The position numbers and the translations under genes were made by a program. From positions 1 through 20,016 of the forward strand of contig JADYXV010000031.1 in assembly GCA_020853995.1 (NCBI GenBank): 20,016 nucleotides of DNA, given 5' to 3'. Under the pieces are notes generated by a model. The model saw only the letters and a list, made by a program, of their open reading frames with translations, was not told the origin of the DNA and did no database searches. Origin of the DNA: Novosphingobium sp. GTDB taxonomy: Bacteria > Pseudomonadota > Alphaproteobacteria > Sphingomonadales > Sphingomonadaceae. Positions within the stretch are counted from its first letter, which is position 1. Each line of letters starts with the position of its first letter. This document shows positions 1-5,953 of the stretch, in pieces.

Positions 1-637
1 CGCCCAGCGAAAGGTTGTGATGGGCGTGCATGCCGCGCTGGGTTTCAGGCTTCAGCACGCGGTCATAAGCTTCAAACCGGGCGCGGACGCCGTCCATATC
101 GAGCGCGCCGCCGCTGTCGGTGACATAGATGCACTGCGCGCCATAGCTTTCCATCAGCAGGGCCTGCTTGGCCAGCAGTTCAGGCTCGATCATATGGCTC
201 ATCATCAGGAAGCCTGAAACGTCCATGCCGAGATCACGCGCGATGCCGATGTGCTGCTTTGATACGTCGGCTTCGGTGCAGTGCGTGGCCACGCGGACCG
301 AGCGGACGCCGATGTCATAGGCGCGCTTGAGTTCCTCGACCGTGCCGACGCCGGGCAGGATGAGGGTGGTGAGTACACAAGTGGTGAGCACTTCGGCAAC
401 AGCTTCCAGCCATTCCCAATCGGTGTGCGCGCCAAAGCCATAATTGAAGCTGGCACCAGAAAGGCCATCGCCATGCGCCACTTCGATGGCATCGACGCCC
501 GCTTTGTCGATGGCCGAGGCAATCGCCTTGACCTGATCGATGCCGTACATGTGGCGGATGGCGTGCATGCCATCGCGCAGGGTGACGTCCTGGATATAGA
601 GCTTGTCGCCCGCTTCCACGTTGAAGGTTGAGGTCAT
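1..637 (-). CDS. mhpE: 4-hydroxy-2-oxovalerate aldolase, C-terminus cut by window edge
   Basis: This enzyme splits 4-hydroxy-2-oxovalerate (or a longer 4-hydroxy-2-oxoacid) into pyruvate and an aldehyde, the last carbon-carbon cleavage of meta-cleavage pathways. I translated 212 codons from ATG 637-635; the family has about 340, so roughly the last third lies outside the window. RDGMH at residues 21-25 matches the Arg, metal-binding Asp and catalytic His of DmpG-type aldolases. MHAHH at 203-207 supplies the two metal-binding histidines, and YVTDSGGALD at 171-180 is also typical. A Shine-Dalgarno AAGGA sits about 9 nt before the ATG. It follows the acetaldehyde dehydrogenase by 14 bp; the two normally form a channelling complex. 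Whether it is an MhpE, DmpG or HsaF type cannot be decided from sequence alone. Confidence 0.95.
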   Translation of the reverse strand, partial: MTSTFNVEAGDKLYIQDVTLRDGMHAIRHMYGIDQVKAIASAIDKAGVDAIEVAHGDGLSGASFNYGFGAHTDWEWLEAVAEVLTTCVLTTLILPGVGTVEELKRAYDIGVRSVRVATHCTEADVSKQHIGIARDLGMDVSGFLMMSHMIEPELLAKQALLMESYGAQCIYVTDSGGALDMDGVRARFEAYDRVLKPETQRGMHAHHNLSLG

Positions 638-651
638 TGTCCGTGTTTCCT

Positions 652-1590
652 TCAAGCAGCCGCTGCGGCCATGCGGCGCGCGGCAAGCAGTTCACCGGTG
701 GCTTTGGCGGCGGCGGTCATGATGTCAAGGTTGCCCGAATAGCTGGGCAGGTAATCGCCTGCACCTTCGACTTCGAGCATGATCATCGATTTGACGCCGG
801 AGAATTCGCCTGGGCCGGGGATCTTCAGCTTGTTGTTATCGCCATAGCGTTCGAACTGGACTTCCTGCTTCAGCCGGTAGCCCGGCACGTATTTTTGCAC
901 CTCGGCGACCATGTCTTTGACGGACTGGCGGATGGCGTCTTCATCCGCGCCTTCCGACAGCGTGAACACGGTATCGCGCATGATCATAGGCGGTTCGGCG
1001 GGGTTGAGGATGATGATTGCCTTGCCGCGCGTTGCGCCGCCCACTTCTTCGATGGCGCGGGCAGTTGTGCGGGTAAATTCATCGATATTGGCGCGGGTGC
1101 CGGGGCCTGCTGAGCGCGAGGAGACTGACGCAACGATTTCGGCATAATGCACTTTGCCGACGCGGCTGACGGCAGCCACCATCGGGATTGTGGCCTGTCC
1201 GCCGCATGTGACCATGTTGACGTTGGGTGCGCCAAGGTTGGCTTCCATGTTCACCGGAGGCACGATGAAGGGGCCGATGGCGGCGGGGGTCAGATCGACC
1301 ACCTGAATCCCGTCGGCGCGCAAGGCTTCATCGTGGACCTTGTGGGCATAGGCGCTGGTGGCATCGAATGCGATGCCGATGTCCTTGTAAAGCGGGTGTT
1401 TGCGCAGGCCTTCAAGACCTTCGTGCGTGGTGGCGATGCCATGTTCGCGCGCCATTGCAAGACCTTCCGACTTTTCGTCGATGCCCACGACGATGGCCAG
1501 TTCCATGTTCTGCGGATATTTGATCATTTTCATCATCAGATCAGTGCCGATATTGCCCGAACCGATGATTGCGGCCTTAACCCGTGCCAT
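652..1590 (-). CDS. mhpF: Acetaldehyde dehydrogenase (acylating)
   Basis: It oxidises the aldehyde from the aldolase to its CoA thioester (acetaldehyde to acetyl-CoA, NAD+ dependent). The protein has 312 aa, the usual family length. A Rossmann motif GSGNIG lies at residues 10-15 and the catalytic cysteine is in MVTCGGQA (Cys129, aligning with Cys132 of DmpF). The chosen start is ATG 1590, eleven codons inside the longest open frame. It begins the typical MARVKAAIIGSG N-terminus and has AAGGA about 8 nt upstream. It lies 11 bp after the hydratase and 14 bp before the aldolase, so the three are surely cotranscribed. It could equally be named DmpF or HsaG. Confidence 0.96.
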   Translation of the reverse strand: MARVKAAIIGSGNIGTDLMMKMIKYPQNMELAIVVGIDEKSEGLAMAREHGIATTHEGLEGLRKHPLYKDIGIAFDATSAYAHKVHDEALRADGIQVVDLTPAAIGPFIVPPVNMEANLGAPNVNMVTCGGQATIPMVAAVSRVGKVHYAEIVASVSSRSAGPGTRANIDEFTRTTARAIEEVGGATRGKAIIILNPAEPPMIMRDTVFTLSEGADEDAIRQSVKDMVAEVQKYVPGYRLKQEVQFERYGDNNKLKIPGPGEFSGVKSMIMLEVEGAGDYLPSYSGNLDIMTAAAKATGELLAARRMAAAAA

Positions 1591-1601
1591 TGCCAATATC
1601 C

Positions 1602-2396
1602 TTATACGAAGTTTGCAACGCACGTGCCCAAGGGGACGCTGGCGTTGCTCAAAGTCATTTCAAACCGGTCACCTTTGGCCGCAGGGGCCAATGGAACGAG
1701 GCTGCCCGACAGGATCACATCGCCTGCATTCAGCGTGACGCCATAAGCGCCAAGGGTGTTGGCCAGCCACGCCACTGCCTGTGCCGGATCACCCTGCACG
1801 GCATGGCCATAGCCCTCTGACAGGGGTGCGCCGTTCTTGGTCACGGCGACGTGCAGATTGGGCAGATCGAGCCCATTGGGATCAAGCCGTTCCTTGCCGA
1901 TCACATAGACGCCGCAAGATGCATTGTCCGATACGGTATCGACGATCTTGATCTTCCAGTCATCGATCCGGCTATCAACGATTTCAAAGCAGGGCGCGAC
2001 GCTTTCGGTGGCGGCCAGAACGTCGGCAGCGGTCACGCTGGGGCCGTTGAGGCTGCTTTTGAGGATGAACGCGATTTCCGCTTCGGCACGCGGGGCGATC
2101 AGGCCTTTGGCGTCAATATCGATGTCGCCTTCAACAAGCATCCAGTCGGTCAGGAAACCGAAATCGGGCTGGTGGACGCCCAGCATATCCTGCACGGCCT
2201 TGCTGGTAACGCCGATTTTCTTGCCCACCACCTTTTCCCCGTCGGCCACGCGGCGCGACAGGAAATCGAGGTTGATCGCATAGGCATCATCGAGGGTGAG
2301 CGACGGGTCCTGTTCGATCAGCGGGGCGATGGTTTTGCGCTGGCGCAGGGCTTCGTACAGCGCGGCTCCGAACTTTTCGATCTTATCGGCGGGCAT
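1602..2396 (-). CDS. mhpD: 2-hydroxypenta-2,4-dienoate hydratase (2-keto-4-pentenoate hydratase)
   Basis: It adds water to a 2-hydroxy-2,4-dienoate, giving the 4-hydroxy-2-oxo acid used by the aldolase. With ATG 2396 the protein has 264 aa, matching the MhpD/DmpE/HsaE family. Family features are GKKIGVTSKAVQDMLGV near residues 63-79, PRAEAEIAF near 110 (acidic metal-binding residues) and the C-terminal GDVILSGSLVPLAPAAKGD segment. The start overlaps the end of the upstream hydrolase by 14 bp, suggesting translational coupling; no strong Shine-Dalgarno is visible. An in-frame ATG at 2414 would add six residues and is the main alternative. The open frame extends further upstream but only inside the hydrolase gene. 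Confidence 0.93.
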   Translation of the reverse strand: MPADKIEKFGAALYEALRQRKTIAPLIEQDPSLTLDDAYAINLDFLSRRVADGEKVVGKKIGVTSKAVQDMLGVHQPDFGFLTDWMLVEGDIDIDAKGLIAPRAEAEIAFILKSSLNGPSVTAADVLAATESVAPCFEIVDSRIDDWKIKIVDTVSDNASCGVYVIGKERLDPNGLDLPNLHVAVTKNGAPLSEGYGHAVQGDPAQAVAWLANTLGAYGVTLNAGDVILSGSLVPLAPAAKGDRFEMTLSNASVPLGTCVANFV

Positions 2397-3213
2397 TGAG
2401 AAACTCGATGGCATAGGCGTTGAATTCATCGGCGCGTTCAACCTGTACCCAGTGGCCGGTGCGGGCAAAGGTAATGGCGCGCACATCGGGGCAATGGTCA
2501 AGGAACAGGCGCGCGTGGGCCTCGGGGCAGAATTCGTCGTTCAGGCCCCATAGCACGAAGACCGGCTGGGTGATTTCGGGCAGGCGCGGCGACAGATCGG
2601 GCGTGCGCATGCGCATCAGCACGTCCTGTGGCTGGGTGCGCGCCACTTCAAAGCGTTCGGCCACCAGCGCATCGGGGATGTTGGGGGCAAAATCAGGGTG
2701 GACCAGATTGGAGACGAGACGCTTTTGTTCGGCGAGATTGAAATCGGGGCTGCCGAAGTTTGACATCATCTTGGCAATGCCGGGCATTACGAAATAGCTT
2801 TCGCGTTCCGCCACGCAGCCCGGTGCCATCAGCACGAGATTGCGGGTGAAACCGGGGTGATCCAGTGTCATCAGCAAGGCAATGCCGCCGCCCAGCGAAT
2901 TGCCCACGAGGCTGGCCGAAATGATGCCATGCGTCAGCAGTGCTTCGTATAGCGTGTCGGTGAACAATTGCAGCGTGTAATCAATGCCTTCGGGCTTTGA
3001 CGATCCGCCATAGCCGATCAGATCGGGCAGGATGACGCGGTAACCGGCATTTACGAAGGCATCGATGTTCGAACGGAAGTTTGACGCACCCGACGCGCCG
3101 GGACCGCTGCCGTGGATGAACACGACGGCAGGTGCGGCTGCATCGCCCGCTTCTGCAATGACGATATCATATCCGCCCGAAACGCGGTGCGTTGTGGTGG
3201 CAATCTCAGCCAT
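2383..3213 (-). CDS. Meta-cleavage-product alpha/beta hydrolase (HsaD/BphD-like)
   Basis: This C-C bond hydrolase cleaves a vinylogous 1,5-diketone formed by extradiol ring cleavage into a 2-hydroxydienoate and an acid. The protein has 276 aa. HGSGPGASG at residues 34-42 is the oxyanion-loop signature of meta-cleavage-product hydrolases. GNSLGG places the nucleophile at Ser106, LNDEF gives Asp226 and GHWVQVE gives His254, so the triad is complete. The start has GGAG about 8 nt upstream and lies 14 bp after the monooxygenase. Its 3' end overlaps the hydratase start. The C-terminus (GHWVQVERADEFN) recalls HsaD, but single-ring members are also similar, so the released acid is unknown. Confidence 0.92.
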   Translation of the reverse strand: MAEIATTTHRVSGGYDIVIAEAGDAAAPAVVFIHGSGPGASGASNFRSNIDAFVNAGYRVILPDLIGYGGSSKPEGIDYTLQLFTDTLYEALLTHGIISASLVGNSLGGGIALLMTLDHPGFTRNLVLMAPGCVAERESYFVMPGIAKMMSNFGSPDFNLAEQKRLVSNLVHPDFAPNIPDALVAERFEVARTQPQDVLMRMRTPDLSPRLPEITQPVFVLWGLNDEFCPEAHARLFLDHCPDVRAITFARTGHWVQVERADEFNAYAIEFLNARR

Positions 3214-3227
3214 GAGTTACGCTCCGC

Positions 3228-4439
3228 TCACAGGAAGGTAAAGCCGGGAGCCTGTCCGCCCATCGCGCCGACAACGTCGCCGGTGCGGTTGGCCGGATCA
3301 TTGGCGACGTGGGCGCGACCGGCATGCAGATCGAGCCATGGCTGGAGGATGGCGCTGGAATTGTAGATCGCGCGGCCGCCCAGAAGCTTGACCATATCAT
3401 CTACCAGATCGGCCATGCGGCGCACCACACTGGCCGAATTATAGGCATAGAGCGTGCGCTTTTCCATCGGGATGGCCTCGCCCCGCTCGGCAATGTCCAT
3501 CAGGTCTTCGAAAGTGACGCGAAGGGTGGTTTCCATTTCGCTGACTTCGGCATGGGCTCGGGCGATGGCGGCCATCAGGAAGGGGTCATCCTTCGACGCT
3601 TTGCCGGTGTTGGTTGAAACGCGCGAGGCCGAAATTTCGCGCGCGGCCGTGATTGCAGCGCGCGCGCCGCCGAAGGCTGCAGTCGAGACAGAGCGCATGA
3701 ACACTTGTGCCCATGGCAGGGTGTAGAGCGGGCCGGTGTTGGTTTCCTGCCCCGGATTGGCGCACAAAAAGCCATCGACCGAGCGGTGGGTGCGGTGTTC
3801 GGGCACAAAAACGTCGTCGACGATTACGTCATGGCTGCCAGTGCCTTGAAGACCGAAAACGTGCCAGCGATCGGTGTCGATGGTGTAGTCGGCACGGGGC
3901 AGCAGGAATGCGCGCATATCGGGCGCACCGCCGGGTTCGGTTGGCGGCACAAGCGCGCCCAGAACCACCCATTTGCAGTGCACCGATCCGGTGGAAAATC
4001 CCCAGCGACCGGACAGGCGGAAGCCGCCTTCGACAGGTGTTACCTTGCCGACGGGCTGATAGGAAGACGATACCAGTGTCGAGGTGTCGTCGCTCCAGAC
4101 TTCTGCCTGGGCCTGTTCATGGAACAGCGCGATTTCATAGGGGTGGCAGCCCACCACGCCATACATCCAGCCGGTGGACATGCAGCCTTCGGCAAGGGCC
4201 TTCTGCACATCGTAAAAGACATTCGGGTGCATTTCATAGCCGCCCCAACGCTTTGGCTGAAGAATACGGAAAAAGCCCGCCTCTTGCATCTCTGCGATGG
4301 ATTGAGCCGGAACATCGCGGATTGCAACGCATGCCTGCGCCCGCTTGCGCAAGGTCGGGATCATTGCGCGGGCGCGCGCTAAAAGCTCTTCCCCTGACGG
4401 ATGTCTGTCCATCTGCGGCATGGCGACTGCGCTAGCCAT
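3228..4439 (-). CDS. Flavin-dependent aromatic monooxygenase, acyl-CoA dehydrogenase fold (HsaA-like)
   Basis: The 403-aa protein belongs to the two-component group D flavin monooxygenases (HsaA, HpaB of the Acinetobacter type), which use reduced flavin and O2 to ortho-hydroxylate phenols. Family marks are MSTGWMYGV near residue 87, LVSSSYQPVG near 121, GRWGFSTGSVHCKW near 143-156, LQGTGSHDV near 198, and a C-terminal AGRAHVANDP whose His corresponds to the conserved active-site region. It is the first gene of the minus-strand operon, with GGAGAG about 9 nt before ATG 4439 and operator-like site A 48 bp upstream of the ATG. No HsaB/HpaC-type flavin reductase is present in the window, so the partner must be elsewhere. 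Automated annotation may call it an acyl-CoA dehydrogenase, but the motifs favour the monooxygenase branch. Confidence 0.88.
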   Translation of the reverse strand: MASAVAMPQMDRHPSGEELLARARAMIPTLRKRAQACVAIRDVPAQSIAEMQEAGFFRILQPKRWGGYEMHPNVFYDVQKALAEGCMSTGWMYGVVGCHPYEIALFHEQAQAEVWSDDTSTLVSSSYQPVGKVTPVEGGFRLSGRWGFSTGSVHCKWVVLGALVPPTEPGGAPDMRAFLLPRADYTIDTDRWHVFGLQGTGSHDVIVDDVFVPEHRTHRSVDGFLCANPGQETNTGPLYTLPWAQVFMRSVSTAAFGGARAAITAAREISASRVSTNTGKASKDDPFLMAAIARAHAEVSEMETTLRVTFEDLMDIAERGEAIPMEKRTLYAYNSASVVRRMADLVDDMVKLLGGRAIYNSSAILQPWLDLHAGRAHVANDPANRTGDVVGAMGGQAPGFTFL

Positions 4440-4486
4440 ATTTCAGGTCTCTCCAAACCGAATCGATATGCCGTAAAGTTGACGGC

Positions 4487-4518
4487 ATTCGTAATTTATA
4501 ATTGCATTGAATACGCAA
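4487..4518 (-). promoter_or_regulatory. Operator-like site A (island-wide 32-bp element)
   Basis: Read on the minus strand it is TTGCGTAT-N16-TTACGAAT. It is the most degenerate of five copies but keeps the 24-bp spacing between CG centres (4490-4491 and 4514-4515). It ends 47 bp before the ATG of the meta-pathway operon. An AT-rich TATAAA lies inside the spacer (4500-4495, minus strand), so the site may overlap the promoter. Confidence 0.5.
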
Positions 4519-4701
4519 ATCGTCAATTAAAAACCCATTGGACTTGCAAAAACGGTAAGTTTCCAGTTTTTGCGCATTGGGGTTTGGAGTTCGCGGAGCG
4601 GGCGATCGGGTCGCAGCTTGGCTTGCCCGGGCGCGGTTGTAGTGCAGACAAGTGCCCCTTTGGGCAAACAGTTGCTTTTGGCAGTTTTATAAATGCAAAG
4701 T

Positions 4702-4730
4702 TTGGTTTAGTCGTTCATTAAAGCTACTAT
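4702..4730 (+). promoter_or_regulatory. Sigma70-like promoter candidate for the second monooxygenase
   Basis: TTGGTT at 4702-4707 and TACTAT at 4725-4730 are separated by exactly 17 bp. The -10 candidate shares its last T with the first half of site B, so a protein bound there would block transcription start. Seen by eye only. Confidence 0.4.
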
Positions 4731-4761
4731 TGCGTAATGGCAGAAGAATCTGCTTACGCAC
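4730..4761 (+). promoter_or_regulatory. Operator-like site B (island-wide 32-bp element)
   Basis: TTGCGTAA (4730-4737) and TTACGCAC (4754-4761) form an inverted repeat with 16 bp between halves. It lies immediately downstream of a -10-like TACTAT and 22 bp before ATG 4784, a position typical of repressor operators. It shares TTGCGTAATG, an inner GAAT and a TGCTTACG/TGCTACG segment with site C. Confidence 0.6.
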
Positions 4762-4783
4762 AGATTGGATGGGAGTTGAGGGT

Positions 4784-5896
4784 ATGGCGATTTCGTCGAA
4801 AACGCTGGAACTTGTAGCGGAACATGCCGCGCAGGGGCGCAAGGCGCGGCGCATTTCGGAAGAGGTGGTTGTTGCGCTGCGTGAAGATGGCTTTTTCCGG
4901 CATTTCACGCCTGTCAGCCACGGCGGCACCGGTGGGACGCCGCAGGACTTTTTCATCGATCAGATCGCCATTGCCGAACGCGACATGAGCACCGCGTGGG
5001 CGCTGGGCATTGTGGCAGTCCACAACTACCAGATCGCGCTGATGGCACCGCAGACGCAGGACGAGGTCTTTGCAGATGGCCCCGATGCCATGATCTCAAG
5101 CTCGTACAATCCGGTTGGCGCCAAGGCCAAGGCGGTAGACGGCGGCTTCATGCTCTCGGGGCGCTGGGGCTGGTCAAGCGGGTGCCTGCACTGCAACTGG
5201 GTACTGCTTGGCGGGGTCATTCCCGGCGATGGCTATCGCACGTTTCTGGTGCCAGCCAGCGATTACCGGATTGACGACACATGGTACACGATGGGCCTGC
5301 AAGGCACCGGATCGAACGATATCGTGATTGATGAGCCGGTGTTCGTGCCTGAACATCGCACGCACAAGCAGATGGACGGGTTCAATTCAGTCCATCACCA
5401 GTCTGATCAGGTTTACGATCTGCCATGGGCGCAAGTGTTCATCCGCGTGGTCAACACCAGCGCCATTGGTGCGGTTCGCCATGCGTTGAGCCTGTTCAAG
5501 GACCGCGTGGGCCTTTCATCCACTGACATGAGCAAAAGCGCGACCGATCCTGATGTGCTGGACCGGATTGCCCGGGCGTCCAACCTTGCCGAAGAAAGTC
5601 TGGCTGTGATGGTCAGCAATTTCAAGGCGATGGAAGCGGTGCAGTGGAAGCCATCGATCGAGGACCGCGTGCGTTACCGCTATCAGGCAAGCCTTGTTGC
5701 GGATCGCTGCATCGAGGCGATGGACCTGCTGATGGATGTTGCCGGTGGCCGTTCGGTTTACAGCGACAGCGCGTTTCAGGAATTGTGGCGCGATGTGCGC
5801 ATGTCACGCGCGCATGTGGCCAATAATCCGGTCGGCTTTGCCCGCAATTATGCCACGGTGCTGATGGGCGGCCAGAACGGCGATTACTTCTTGTGA
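4784..5896 (+). CDS. Second flavin-dependent aromatic monooxygenase, acyl-CoA dehydrogenase fold (HsaA-like)
   Basis: The 370-aa protein is a paralog of the divergently encoded monooxygenase. Both share the same ordered blocks: MSTAWALGI, MISSSYNPVG, GRWGWSSGCLHCNW, LQGTGSNDIVI, VFVPEHRTHKQMDGF, LPWAQVF and SRAHVANNP. It probably hydroxylates a phenolic or related ring using reduced flavin from a separate reductase. The open frame reaches back to 4652, but ATG 4784 is chosen. It begins MAISSKTLELV, aligns with family N-termini and has GGGAG 8 nt upstream, while the earlier residues would read through the promoter and site B. It is a single-gene unit ending at a strong hairpin. Substrate and relation to its paralog (different substrate or hetero-oligomer) are unknown. 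Confidence 0.87.
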   Translation: MAISSKTLELVAEHAAQGRKARRISEEVVVALREDGFFRHFTPVSHGGTGGTPQDFFIDQIAIAERDMSTAWALGIVAVHNYQIALMAPQTQDEVFADGPDAMISSSYNPVGAKAKAVDGGFMLSGRWGWSSGCLHCNWVLLGGVIPGDGYRTFLVPASDYRIDDTWYTMGLQGTGSNDIVIDEPVFVPEHRTHKQMDGFNSVHHQSDQVYDLPWAQVFIRVVNTSAIGAVRHALSLFKDRVGLSSTDMSKSATDPDVLDRIARASNLAEESLAVMVSNFKAMEAVQWKPSIEDRVRYRYQASLVADRCIEAMDLLMDVAGGRSVYSDSAFQELWRDVRMSRAHVANNPVGFARNYATVLMGGQNGDYFL

Positions 5897-5901
5897 TCTA
5901 T

Positions 5902-5937
5902 CCGGTGGCTTGGGCAGTTTCAGGCCCAAGCCACCGG
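5902..5937. terminator. Strong bidirectional hairpin between convergent genes
   Basis: A perfect 14-bp stem (5902-5915 with 5924-5937, starting CCGGTGGC) encloses an 8-nt loop. It sits in the 57-bp gap between the convergent ends at 5896 and 5954. Only a weak T-run follows on either side. Confidence 0.75.
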
Positions 5938-5953
5938 TTGCAATGCCCTGTTT

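Larger units (their letters stand above)
4440..4783. other. 344-bp divergent control region
   Basis: This stretch between the two divergent monooxygenase genes contains no convincing gene; the frames crossing it lack family similarity and ribosome-binding sites. It is AT-rich at both ends (4485-4530 and 4680-4745) and G+C-rich in the middle. It holds one 32-bp repeated element at each end, one facing each gene, and a promoter candidate for the plus-strand gene. The central part, about 4575-4680, shows nothing I can name. Confidence 0.7.

Noticed and set aside
628..1746. Plus-strand open frames of 161 and 199 aa over the acetaldehyde dehydrogenase
   Set aside because: They are antisense to a clearly recognised enzyme with intact catalytic Cys and Rossmann motif.
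3705..4435. Plus-strand open frames of 225-242 aa opposite the first monooxygenase
   Set aside because: Composition is typical of shadows and there is no ribosome-binding site or recognised domain; the minus-strand gene explains the region.
4652..4783. N-terminal extension of the second monooxygenase
   Set aside because: It would translate through the promoter candidate and site B, has no family similarity, and the internal ATG 4784 has a ribosome-binding site.
3228..5896. Calling the two monooxygenases acyl-CoA dehydrogenases
   Set aside because: They have the same fold, but the SSSY-x-PVG, GRWG-x-SxGxxHCxW and LQGTGSxD blocks are those of group D flavin hydroxylases, and the context is a meta-cleavage operon.
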